The notes under the pieces were generated by a model that saw only the letters and a list, made by a program, of their open reading frames with translations, was not told the DNA's origin and ran no database searches. From contig OX485806.1 in assembly GCA_950295325.1 (NCBI GenBank), positions 39,060,001 to 39,124,000 on the forward strand: a DNA stretch of 64,000 bases, given 5' to 3'. This stretch comes from Polytrichum commune (Eukaryota; Streptophyta; Polytrichopsida; Polytrichales; Polytrichaceae). The position numbers and the translations under genes were made by a program. This document shows positions 49,901 through 59,561 of this stretch, in pieces; position 1 is the first letter of the stretch; each line of letters opens with the position of its first letter.

Positions 49901-49979
49901 AACATACTACAAGCTTGCAATTGCAGCACGCATGGAGCGGGTGTATGAGTGCCTGGCGCCTATGCCAAGATTGAAATAG
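40984..49979 (+). CDS. DGS1: DGS1 (digalactosyldiacylglycerol synthase suppressor 1), NCA2-domain mitochondrial protein
   Basis: Exons: 40984-41111, 43092-43209, 43932-44135, 44719-44850, 45218-45391, 45730-45924, 46593-46693, 47045-47134, 47312-47384, 47607-47635, 47763-47886, 48525-48635, 48763-48860, 49859-49979. The frames join to 565 aa, close to the about 600 aa of Arabidopsis DGS1. Conserved blocks include FMMLERGPWAF, ISERVSILVDLRDRLATI, MEVDKMGEK, SQYRRPRTV, LLSIRDDLFETFRKRHRQV, RYEKELTHPLRNLVGGELAR, QKLKLDIETAMLELNQIL and a C-terminal LSTYYKLAIAARMERVYECL, the NCA2 domain. Two hydrophobic segments lie at about 267-285 and 431-449. In Arabidopsis the protein is in the mitochondrial outer membrane, and a point mutant alters galactolipid synthesis. 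Exon 1 and its junction to exon 2 are inferred from a strong GTAAGA donor, frame fit and a weak acceptor. Exon 4 appears to end at a GC donor. The remaining junctions are canonical. Confidence 0.92.
41403..43090. repeat. Tandem duplications filling DGS1 intron 1
   Basis: A unit of about 500 bp at 41403-41900 recurs at about 41925-42400 (shared 'tttcaagtatgttga', 'gtttgtac..gtcga', 'cttgggcat'). Its last part then repeats two more times at about 250-bp spacing, marked by 'caatgtgggtctagtgt' near 42402, 42650 and 42907 (first diverged copy near 41862). Each 250-bp unit carries a pyrimidine run and 'tgtgaagtgaa', the same text as the proposed acceptor of exon 2, so the intron contains several decoy acceptors. 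Confidence 0.8.
44166..44520 (+). mobile_element. 5S-rRNA-derived element, copy in DGS1 intron 3
   Basis: 'ggggtcccatgagaactac' then 'agtgctcggatg' follow the 5S rRNA internal region ('ggatcccatcagaactccg' ... 'tactaggatgggtgacc'). The 3' module 'ggtgttcacctttgaaagg' and 'gttttgggataacatata' matches the copies at 35175 and 48015. It lies in the intron between exons 3 and 4, in the sense orientation. Confidence 0.75.
48015..48425 (+). mobile_element. 5S-rRNA-derived element, copy in DGS1 intron 11
   Basis: 'ctgaatcccatgggaactg' and 'agtgcttggatgggtgacct' match the 5S rRNA core, followed by 'caaggtgttcacctttgaga' and an end near 'ggtgtcatctctg'. It is the least decayed of the three in the 5S-like half. 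Sense orientation, between exons 11 and 12. Confidence 0.78.
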
Positions 49980-50747
49980 TCTTGCTAAGGTAGTGTGCCA
50001 TCATCACTACAAATAAATGTTACTTGGATACTGAATAATACAAGGTGATCAATTTGTCTTGTCCTTTCACTTGTTCTCAATGTGTGTTCCCCTGTGTAGT
50101 GAATAAGGTAATAGTTTTTTGGCTTTTTGTACTCTATTACTTGCAAAGAGTCTAAATAGCAAAGCAACCCAGTACATCTGCCTGGGTAAAGAATGTAGAA
50201 GTGCAATTGGTTACATCTTATCTCAATGGCCAAACTTCAATATGGCATGTTGCTCTATTAGAGTCTATAACCAGATATGACATCTTGATATCTTTCCTCT
50301 CTTGCAAGGAGTACTGCTGCCATGCAACTTTATAGAATGCAACAACACAATCCACTTATTTGGGTTTCCATGGTGCCACTTAAATAGCTTTTAGATTTGT
50401 GGTGGACAAAGTATGTCAAGGATTCATAGTGGTCAAGCATGGGTTGTAATGTACATTCCTTAGGAGTGTTGAAGGGCCAATGAATGAGTTACATTTTCCC
50501 AAAGAGGTAAGTAAGTCAAACCCCCTACTTGTACAAGAGAGTCTCCCTAATTTGAGCATCAAAATATCCTACTCTACATATGAATCAAAACAATTAACTC
50601 AATGGCACCCAAAAGTGATCCCAAGTATTGTGAAACATGACCTATTCAACCAATCATTGCATCTGACATATCACCGCATCCTTTTCGGGCCATCACTTTC
50701 ATAATTAGCCAATTTGGGTCCATACAAGAATCATTCTGCTCCCTAGC
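49980..50747. other. DGS1 3' flank, nothing further recognised
   Basis: Follows the DGS1 stop codon at 49979 and probably includes its 3' UTR. No polyadenylation signal could be assigned with confidence and no other feature was seen. Confidence 0.5.
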
Positions 50748-51000
50748 CTACATTTGTTTTGTCTAATTAGTGTGGGTGGAAAATTCATGTGGGTTGGAAT
50801 TTAATGTGGCCCACATTAATTTTATAGTACTTGCCTTGCCTTGCCTTGCCTTAAATTTTCATCCATATATGCAGATAAAAAAGCCCACACTAATTTTTCA
50901 CACTGAAAATTATAGTTGGCCACTTCAAGTTGTAATAAAAAATATTCTGGGTAGTTGGGAATTAGTGTGACCCACACTAATTAGACAAAATAGTGTAGTG
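50748..51000. mobile_element. Small TIR element, CACTACACTA family
   Basis: 'ttttgtctaattagtgtggg' at 50757 is inverted at 50970-50990. The repeat probably extends outward to CTACACTA-type ends, as near 3727, 6431 and 32795. The length is about 250 bp, with a CTTGC microrepeat inside. The target duplication was not resolved. Confidence 0.6.
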
Positions 51001-52235
51001 TACCAATAGTGGTCATTCACCGTTTTTCTATCCCCAAAACAAGCTTGAGTATCATGTTGTTGGTAGTTTAGTTTCTAACTCTGCTGTGATCCATAATTTT
51101 AGTACTAGAGTCTAGAGTTGTTGGCAAGGAATATTGAAGTGGATAATTAGAAATTATCCAAGGGTGTCTTATGAATCAGGAGAGGATAAGAAATTCTTAC
51201 AACCAATCTCCATGACCTGACCTTGCTTACATTAAAAAAGAAGTCAAATCAAACATTGTGGTTCTTTGAAAATTCGCTTGTATAGAAACTTAGAATCCTA
51301 AACCCTAAACCCTTGAACAACAATTCTTACTGTTGATAAAGTTATCTTGTGATACCAAGTACAACCTAATCTACACTCCAGCTCTACCAAATTAGAAGGG
51401 AGAAATCTACAGTCTCTCTTAGATCATCCTCTTGCACTTCGCTATCAGGAGCTAGTTATATTTTGTCTGTCAACTATTGGTTGTTGGGTTATTTGAGGAT
51501 ATCATACTTTTGAGGTTGGATTGGAACTTCTTCTTAGCTTCCTCCTCAAGATCTCCCTTCCTCAATTCTGGGCCACACCGAACGTGCAAACTATGGGTGG
51601 AAGGCTCTTGACATGTGAATTATCAATTTGAGGTGTGTTGGAGTAGGATTGCTAGAATTGAAAGAACATATTAGAATGACAAGAATCACCCTGTCAAACT
51701 CTCTGTAATGGAGCCTCTTCATGCAAAGATATACCGTAGAGGGCTATCTACTGCACCACTACAATCATCACAATTCCCATATTTGAGAGTAGAAAACTTG
51801 AACAAATATGCTGATTTGAGTCATGTATGATATAGGAAATCCACTAGAAGTCGTTGAGTTAACACCATAAAGAAAATTTACATTTACTTGAATCAAAGAA
51901 GTCATTTATAGTATACAAATACACTTCTAAACACATGCATGAAACTCATTTCATTCTTGCAACATGTCCAAATAGTACATGCATTGACTAATTGGACACG
52001 TGCCAACAATGCCAGAATATGAGACAGATTCAAGTGTAGTCCTATTTGACATGCAACATTGTAATTTTGAAAGCAACATCTTTGTAGGTATTGAATCAAT
52101 CTCTACAAGTTGCAATTATGGTGTAGTGGATTATGGCTCAGACACTGACTTTGTTATTATCATTATGTGTACAAATTGTTGTATAATACTTGATGCTCAA
52201 GCTTACACAATATAACAAGTTAGATGATTGTATAG
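51001..52235. other. AT-rich spacer
   Basis: No coding region, RNA gene or repeat recognised. A 'taaaccctaaaccc' tract near 51300 is a short telomere-like motif. Confidence 0.45.
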
Positions 52236-52239
52236 ACAG

Positions 52240-52712
52240 TGGACACGTCTTTTGACAAACTGGATACAATCATTGGAGAATTGTCTACAGCTACACTTGT
52301 TGCCAAACTAGATACGTGGATACGTCCGTTGATAATGTGGATGCGCCCATTCACCATGTGCATATGTCCATTGACATGGTGGATGCGTCCGTTGACAATA
52401 TGGATACGTCCCCAAACAATGTGGAAATGGTCGAAATAAATGTGGTCAAAATGGATACCCCCATTGTGAAAGTTGTTGTTCCTTGTGTGCAAATTGTCAA
52501 TTTGGTGTGTAATTGCTTGCCCATTCATGTAATAAAACCAAAAGTTAGATAATGATACGGAAACCGGATACGTCCATTGCCAAAGTGGATATGTCTGTTG
52601 GCGTAGTGGATAAGTCCGTTGACGTCGAGGATACATTGGTTGAAGAAGTGGAGTCGTTCGTTGACGAATTTGCGGAGTTGTCCGTTGATGGTGAATTTGT
52701 TGTCGTGCAAAC
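52240..52712. repeat. Degenerate 21-bp minisatellite
   Basis: Units of the form 'gtggatacgtccgttgacaa' recur in register at 21-bp spacing. On the plus strand they read as heptapeptides (VDTSVDN, VDAPIHH, VDASVDN), with the frame preserved over long parts but broken by at least one frameshift and several stops. On the minus strand the same block stays open for 178 codons with GRIHIVN-type heptads. The register suggests a decayed repetitive coding sequence or a satellite whose unit happens to be divisible by three. Confidence 0.75.
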
Positions 52713-52759
52713 GGCTTGCTACATACCCTAGTCCGCCCTGTCAAAAATTGATACAAATC

Positions 52760-54181
52760 ATGTTAATAATATGGGTATGACTTGTCCACTATGCACATTG
52801 TTGCAAGGGCAAGAAAGAATTGCTGCATACAAGCATGTAACAATCCAAATAACATTGCTAAGTTCCTGAACCTATCACTTACCTTTAGCAAGAGAATAAT
52901 CCGACCAAGGATCAAGATTTAACAAGTTGTGATTCTAAAATAAATGATAGCCTAAGTCTTAGTCCTCGTGAAAGAAGGCAATGCCATCTCTTTTATTTAG
53001 AAAGGTTGAAGGAGCATAAAGCTTAAAAATGTTATGAAACAATTTGGCCAACAAGGATGGATGTAGGTACATATGCAATGGATTGTGGTTCATTCATTCC
53101 ATTAGGATCCTTGTAGACTAGGCACAATTATCTTCTCCAAATGAAATCCAATAACTAATTCATTCCGGTGAGTAGACTAATTCAAGGACTCTCAAGATTT
53201 TTAGTTCATGTGACATCAAGCCATCTTCAAAAATTAACATCTAGGCTAAAAGATAATTCAAGACATTTTCATTGGAGGAATGAGATATAGGCTTGCCCAT
53301 ATGCAAATAAGTCCCTCTTGCTAGTTACATACAACAAAATGTACTTTATTTGGACTTTTATTTATCAAGCTAGACTAGAATGGCACATCACTTTACAAAC
53401 TACATATTCAATGAGTTGAGTTTTTGGATGATAATATGTGTCATAGCAACAAGACAACCATCTACTTATTGAGATTGTTTATGGGGCATTACTAGACTGC
53501 TCATGAAACCAGACTATATCATTATCGATGAAAAGTAAATTCCATTTGCAAAGATAGGAAAGGATATGGTTGTTGAAAGACCGACACCAACATCAACCAC
53601 AAGGATTTGCACAGTACAAGTGTGAATGGGGAAAACCATAGTTGTGGTTGATTATGGTGGTTAACCACAACCACCTATAGGTGAGTGACCATTGACTAGA
53701 CAATGAATTTACCACCCAAAACATGTGTTGAAGTGGACATAAACCTAGTGAATGTGTACTAAGGTAGATGGTCTTAAATGTTACTTTTTATTTCACTAGT
53801 TCACTTCTTCTAAGATATTAAAAAATGAGATGAGGATTTGGATGATAATATGGGTAGCAAAACCAAAGCAAGGCCATAGCCACTTTTCTTGTTATTTTCA
53901 GAGTTCAAATGTCAAATATCTTAATATCATTAAAGTGAAAGTTTTCATGTTTATTAAATGATCATATAGGTCCCCCAATTATGTTGATCACTGAACTTAG
54001 AAATGGACCATTATCATATTTGAGCACACAATCCAATCTCCTTTAAACACGTGTCTTTTTGGATCTGTTCTTGAAGCCTTGCTGAACCATGTACAAATCA
54101 AATATATGTGTTTTAATTAGAACAATAACCAAAGAAGATTGTCTACTTACCTTACAATGATAAACAAAAAAGTGGTTTTCT
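52760..54181. other. Spacer downstream of the Hsp70-kinase gene
   Basis: AT-rich, no gene recognised. The part nearest 54182 presumably contains the 3' UTR of the minus-strand kinase fusion gene. Confidence 0.5.
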
Positions 54182-57100
54182 TCAAGAATCGTGTTGGAGA
54201 ATGTGAGGAAGGATTGTCATACCTATCATGAGGGAGCATTTGAGACGCCCCAAGACATCACAAATATCATTGAATGCAGGGCGTTTCGAGGGAGTTGGAT
54301 TCCAGCAATCTGCAATCAAACTGGCAAGGCGCGCAGGGCAATGGCTGGGGATGTGAGGTCGCAAATTGTGGTCCGCTGGATTCGAGGTCATCTTCTTCCG
54401 AAGCTCTGAAACTTCGATACCATACTCGGGAGGTTTTCCGGTCAGAATCTCAATACAGACACCTGCAAAGCTGTAAACGTCCACTTTCAATGGATGGTTG
54501 AGCGGCCGGGTACTGGTAGAACCGAACAATTCGGGCGCCATCCACAGAGTGGTGCCCGTGTTTAGAGTCTGCTTCTCCGGAGTGCAACTCATTTCGATGA
54601 TTTTGGAGAGCCCGAAATCGGCCACTTTGACTCGGATTTCGGAGGCTCCGGGCACGGTACTGTGCTCATACTTGTAAAGAATGTTGGCCGCCTTCAAGTC
54701 TCGATGGACAATTTTCTTCTGGTGAAGGTAATGCATACCTTCCGCGATCTGGAGCATGATGTCAACCGCTTCCAGAAGGTCGAATGGAAATTCTAGGCTT
54801 CGCTCTTCACTGTGCATTCTCTCATGCAGTAGGTTTTGGAGGTCTCCCTTCATGAGCTCCAGAATGAGGGAGAAGCTGTCATTTCTCTCCGCACAGCTCA
54901 AGATGGTCGTGATGTTCGGGTGGGCTAAGTTTGTCAACATCGCTGCTTCCTTCTTGAGACTGTCCCGATTCAAGGCTGTGTCAAAGATCAAACATTTCTC
55001 AGCAAAATATTCTCCAAACCACTCAACCCGATATACAGTGGCGAATGTACCTTTCCCTATCCTCGTAGTCCGTTGTAAATTTTTGTGGTCTACTTTCCAC
55101 AAATGCCCGGAATTAGATGATCCATTCCGTAAGTCGAGGTTTTCTGGGAGAGACAACCGTTCTAGCAAAATGCTTTCCAAATGCTTGGAACCATGTAATT
55201 CTGGTGCTAGTCCTAATTCCTGCACGTTTGATTGTATTGGTGAAATTCCAACAGGAGCTGCTTTCAGTCTCGTCAACAGAGCTTCTTGGTCATGTTTTGC
55301 ATTCTGTAGGATTGTGCGCCTTTCTCTTAGCCTGACGCTACAATCGCTAATTTCTTTGAAGGTCTTCTCCACAGCATCCTTCTCGAGGCCGTTGCGTAGA
55401 AGTGCCATGTACAAATCTAAATTGTAAAGTAGTCTTGAGGTGCGTTCGGTCACGTCCACCAACACAACCGCAGCTTGCAACCACTGGGATTTACAACAAT
55501 CGGTAACAAGCCTCTCGATATCCTTCGCAACAAGGTATATGTTCTTGCACGCTTCTTGACATTGTGGATTGCGTTTAACGGATCTGCGAGCGTGGTTCTC
55601 GGTGCGTGGGACATACTCCTTTGCATCCTTCACGGCCTGAGCAAGCCTCTCAGAAAGATGCCGACATTGACGCTCGTGGATTTGCAATGGACAACTCCGA
55701 GAGTTGCACATGTTGATTACAGTCTCTCCCGAGTCTGCTGCAAATTCTAAAAAGTCCGGAGCTATTGTGCCCGACACCAAGAGTCCTACAGCACCTTGAC
55801 AAACTGCACTCCCAGGGTTAGGAGGGTTGATGATGCGAGGCCGCGGCTCGACATTGTTCTTCAGCGAGAATTGTTGGTAAATCCTGGTCTTTAAGTACTG
55901 CGACCCAGCAAAAGCCCCAACCACTACCATGTACTTGACCGGGGAAGCCAGTACAAAATTTTGTTCAATAAGTGCAAGGATTTGGTCCACAACAGGATCA
56001 TAAACTGACTTCATCTCCGAATACGAGACCTCCAACACATCATATGCTTCTCTCTGATCAGGGTTTCCCATGGCGTTGTCGTATGCCGCCCAATCGGTGG
56101 TCAGCCTGTTTGGGAGTTGGATAATCACACACTCATCCTGCTTCATTTCGGGGTCTCCGAAGCTGAGGTTGATCTCCTCCCAATTATCCATCAGGTTTCT
56201 GTATACACTAGGGTTTTTTATGCTTTCCTTCAAGCATGGTCCAATCTTTTCGTGGAGGAAGTCCATAAACCTGGCATCCAATTCAGAGCCAAAGCAGGAG
56301 GCTTTGTAGGTTCCCATCACTTCTCTCACTCCATGACTCACTTCCTCACCCACAAACTCTTGCACAACAATGTCGGTAGCCTCATCGCCGAAATCTACAA
56401 TCAGAATCCTATCTCCTTTGGAAGGCTTTTGAAACTCGCTCAGGCTCTTAAGGCAGTGGAAAGAAGTAGCCTCTGGCTCCGGAACAAAGACCAGTTGGTA
56501 CGGCCTCATCCCTGCATCTGGAGTACTCTCGACAAGCCCAGCTTCGATCATAAAACTCCTCATCCTTTGTTTTGCCGAGTTCGCCCAGACCGAGGGAAGA
56601 GTCACGCACCATTGAACCATGCTACTCGTCAACTTCTCCCCGTAGTTTTGCTGAAGGGTTCGAAGAACCAGTTTCCCCAACTCCCTTAAATAATCTGTGA
56701 TGACTTGGTCCACCGTTAATTCTGGTGGAATTTTGCTCCTGGCAGGTGATGATAGTTCAGATGAATTATCTGGACTCGCGAGATGCGGATCGAATATATT
56801 CAGAATGTAAACCCCTTCATGCTTGGAATCTTTCTCGAAATCTACGCGGGCGCGGTAACCCCAAGACTTCAGCACCCATGTCTTGGTTTCTGCGTCAACC
56901 TCCTGCTTGTAGTAACTTGCCGCCAAGATTTTGCAGGACGATTTCTGACCTCCCGCCATCGTACAGTTGAAGTATGGGTTGATGGAGATGCCAGGCGTCT
57001 TCAGTTGCGCGTACGCAAAGCCGCAGTGTGTTGTTCCGCAGTACAATCCAACAACAACTTTGGGTTTACAATTAGCTTCGGAAGGAGCCTGCAGCTTTGT

Positions 57101-57250
57101 CCCATCGGCCGAATGTCCAGCTATGTCTTGGTGTAAACTTTCGGTCTTGCGGAAGCAGCTCTCCCCCGTAGTAAGCTGGTGACTTCCGATCTTGCTGAAA
57201 CACTGTCCTACGTTTTGGTGACTTCCAATTCTGCTGGGAGTCTGTCCCAT
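54182..57250 (-). CDS. Hsp70 (HSPA12-like) - helical linker - TKL protein kinase fusion, 1022 aa, intronless
   Basis: One uninterrupted frame from ATG at 57250. Residues about 64-505 align along their length with the neighbouring HSPA12-like protein (DQVITDYLRELGKL, YGEKLTSSMVQWCVTLPS, PEPEATSFHC, INPPNPGSAVCQGAVGLL). Its nucleotide-site motifs are altered: DFGTT reads YCGTT (70-74), DIGGGTAD reads DFGDEATD (286-293), GGFAGS reads GAFAGS. Residues about 511-665 are predicted helical and Cys/Leu-rich (RQCRHLSERLAQAV, SQWLQAAVVLVDVTERTSRL), resembling the four-helix N-terminal modules of MLKL/HeLo-type kinases. Residues about 730-1003 form a kinase: IGKGTFATVY, Lys 752, Glu 768, HRDLKAAN (849-856), DFG (878-880), APE (905-907), so catalysis is expected. 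The first 40 residues are a short 13-residue repeat. It sits 2.3 kb downstream of its paralogue on the same strand. A signalling or immune-receptor role is inferred. Confidence 0.93.
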   Translation of the reverse strand: MGQTPSRIGSHQNVGQCFSKIGSHQLTTGESCFRKTESLHQDIAGHSADGTKLQAPSEANCKPKVVVGLYCGTTHCGFAYAQLKTPGISINPYFNCTMAGGQKSSCKILAASYYKQEVDAETKTWVLKSWGYRARVDFEKDSKHEGVYILNIFDPHLASPDNSSELSSPARSKIPPELTVDQVITDYLRELGKLVLRTLQQNYGEKLTSSMVQWCVTLPSVWANSAKQRMRSFMIEAGLVESTPDAGMRPYQLVFVPEPEATSFHCLKSLSEFQKPSKGDRILIVDFGDEATDIVVQEFVGEEVSHGVREVMGTYKASCFGSELDARFMDFLHEKIGPCLKESIKNPSVYRNLMDNWEEINLSFGDPEMKQDECVIIQLPNRLTTDWAAYDNAMGNPDQREAYDVLEVSYSEMKSVYDPVVDQILALIEQNFVLASPVKYMVVVGAFAGSQYLKTRIYQQFSLKNNVEPRPRIINPPNPGSAVCQGAVGLLVSGTIAPDFLEFAADSGETVINMCNSRSCPLQIHERQCRHLSERLAQAVKDAKEYVPRTENHARRSVKRNPQCQEACKNIYLVAKDIERLVTDCCKSQWLQAAVVLVDVTERTSRLLYNLDLYMALLRNGLEKDAVEKTFKEISDCSVRLRERRTILQNAKHDQEALLTRLKAAPVGISPIQSNVQELGLAPELHGSKHLESILLERLSLPENLDLRNGSSNSGHLWKVDHKNLQRTTRIGKGTFATVYRVEWFGEYFAEKCLIFDTALNRDSLKKEAAMLTNLAHPNITTILSCAERNDSFSLILELMKGDLQNLLHERMHSEERSLEFPFDLLEAVDIMLQIAEGMHYLHQKKIVHRDLKAANILYKYEHSTVPGASEIRVKVADFGLSKIIEMSCTPEKQTLNTGTTLWMAPELFGSTSTRPLNHPLKVDVYSFAGVCIEILTGKPPEYGIEVSELRKKMTSNPADHNLRPHIPSHCPARLASLIADCWNPTPSKRPAFNDICDVLGRLKCSLMIGMTILPHILQHDS

Positions 57251-57280
57251 GTTTAGGTGACTTAATCCAATCTTGCAGGT
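57178..57280 (-). repeat. 39-bp in-frame repeat at the N-terminus of the fusion gene
   Basis: 'ggtgacttccgatcttgctg', 'ggtgacttccaattctgctg' and 'ggtgacttaatccaatcttg' start at 57178, 57217 and 57256, exactly 39 bp apart. On the coding strand each gives a 13-residue unit ending in IGSH(Q). The outermost copy extends past the proposed start codon into the leader. Confidence 0.8.
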
Positions 57281-57424
57281 CGACCACTAGGAGCAAGACC
57301 ACCGCAAGTCGAATCTACAAACATATCATTCAAAGGAGAAACAGATTTAGTAAGTGCGATGAGTGACAATTTCTGGCTTGGAATTTCAAATGATTGAGTG
57401 ACCGATGACTAACTTTTGACCAAC

Positions 57425-57795
57425 CGCTACACCTCCGAAAATTTCTGAAAATATATCTCCGCCTGTGAAAAACGGGAAAGTGCCCTGATTCTAGGTTCCA
57501 GAATGGAGTTTTCAACAACTTCAAGTGTAAATCCATCTTCTGGAACGTTGATCTCTAAATGGGAAACGCACCAATGGTCAAGCCCAAGAAGCCCGCACTT
57601 CTGAATAACCATAACACCTCTGAGAATTTGTGCAAAAGTTCTCCGACTACGAGAAACACCCATATCTGCTTGTGATGTCCGGAATGGAGTTTTTGACACC
57701 TTAAAGGGTGAAGCCATCTACTTGCGATATTAATTTTAACGTAGTAACTCACCAGAGGATCAAGCCCATGAAGCCTGTGCTTTATCAATGTTCGG
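57425..57795. repeat. Tandem duplication upstream of the fusion gene, unit about 183 bp
   Basis: 'acacctccgaaaatttctg' near 57429 and 'acacctctgagaatttgtg' near 57612 start two copies that also share 'ccagaatggagttttcaaca' / 'ccggaatggagtttttgaca' and 'tcaagcccaagaagcc' / 'tcaagcccatgaagcc'. About 70-75% identity by eye. It lies 180-540 bp upstream of the start codon. Confidence 0.75.
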
Positions 57796-57799
57796 CTCG

Positions 57800-59561
57800 A
57801 CATTCTTGATATGCGGCGGATTTGCTCTGCAAAAATAGGAAGTACCTCATGCCTACTACTTTTATAACTTCATCTTGAAAGCACCATGCTCTCCGTCGAC
57901 TCTATCATGTCGCCTTTACTACTTCCTCTCTGATATGCAGGTCTCAACAGCAGCGCCAGCATTGTCACGAATCCTTCTAGAAGCGGCTTATTTTCAAAGA
58001 TGTGTCAAGCGAAGTAGCAAAAGATCATGTAATGATCATGTAGCTATCTACACCACTGTCTGTACATTGTTAAGTCAACACAATCTGCAATGTTGGCCAC
58101 TTGCGTCTCGATGCTTTCTTTAGAGTTGCTGTTCCAAGTTTTTACGTTGCAAATTGCCGCCCCTTCTGGAGTCTGCATAACTTTCCGTCGGTTTTGGCCG
58201 AACCTTCCCAAGGACGCGTGATGATGTCACTTCACTAAAACTGAAGTACCTTCAAAGTTCAACTGGTATGTGGGTTTTACTGCCGGGTCACATTTGTAAC
58301 GAATATACTGACAAGGTAATGTGCAGACCGGCCTGCCCGTCCCACCTCTCTGGATTCCTACTTGTTATAAATAGAAGCTTGGCTGCTCTTACCGACTATC
58401 GCATTTCAAGGGAACAGTCGACCACAAGCAAAGATCGACCAGAAAGGCATGTGCTTTCATCGGACCAGTAGTCGAAAGTCAATGCGAGGTTTAAATGGCT
58501 GAATCTTTAGAACTACTAACGCAATCTCGTTCAATCCTAGAAGTTAACTCTGGTCCTCGCAAATGATCCCTTCTCCTTGGAAGCCTTTTCAATAACTTGG
58601 TTTCTTTGTGAGTTGCACTTCTTTGTTACACACAAATCTAATGTAATAAGGTAGGTGGTTGTTATTCGGGTTTTCATGTTCTACAACTTCTACCGGATTG
58701 AAAATCAGAGCTTCCCTAAATCTAGTCATGGTTATCAGAAGTGCATGTTTGTTGAATTCTTACTGAGCACATAGGTCCTCCCAATGGTGCCCATTAGAGG
58801 GTGAAGTTACTAAAATTTGGAGACGTTGTCCACTCTTGCCTTTATGATGTTTGTTCTTTAATCCTTACCGATCAAATATAGGTGCCCGATCAAGAAAAGT
58901 AACTGAATACCACCCGCATACCTTAGCTCACTTTCAGTTTGCAATTCTTACATCACTTGATACTCTTCACTCCAAGTGCAAACTTGTAGTCAAATCCACC
59001 GAGATCTGAACTGTAGCGGTTTGTTTCATTGGATTAAACCAAACTGCAAAGATTTATCTAGCACATCACCATGAAAAAGCCTGTGGAGACGGTTACAATC
59101 CTGAATTTGAGCTTGACCCAAACCTATTTGTGAAAATATGATTTTTGCACAGCAGCATCACATTTCATGTCAATCCTTATAACGATGAGCCTGAACTCAT
59201 TTCCTGTTGTCAGATGGAACGCAAAGCATCATGTACTTGGAAACAATGCAACAGGACTGCCATAAACCCTCCCTACCTAGTGTGTCATCTTTAATGATCA
59301 ATTACATCATTACAAAAGTCATCAGTCCCAGTATACTAACTAGCCAGGGCAACACATAAGGAAGGCTTTTCTTCCATGAGGTGCACGACTAGTGCTGATC
59401 ACCTTTCGATTGAGGCTCTCAGTTACCAGTTTATCATTGCAACAAAGCTCCCCAAGAAAGAATGTAGGCACTGAAATTTTTAAGATTGTACCTTGATGGT
59501 GAGCATATTGATGTGAACTAATTTACACTACGTATCAACTATGCATGCATAAAGAATCTCG
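57800..59561. other. Intergenic region between the two Hsp70-related genes
   Basis: Contains the promoter side of the fusion gene and the 3' flank of the HSPA12-like gene. No canonical heat-shock element (alternating GAA/TTC with exact 2-bp spacing, three units) was found by eye, and no other gene was recognised. Confidence 0.5.

Noticed and set aside
54756-57182. Plus-strand frames of 70-223 codons opposite the Hsp70-kinase gene
   Set aside because: Antisense shadows of a long real coding region; no independent motifs.
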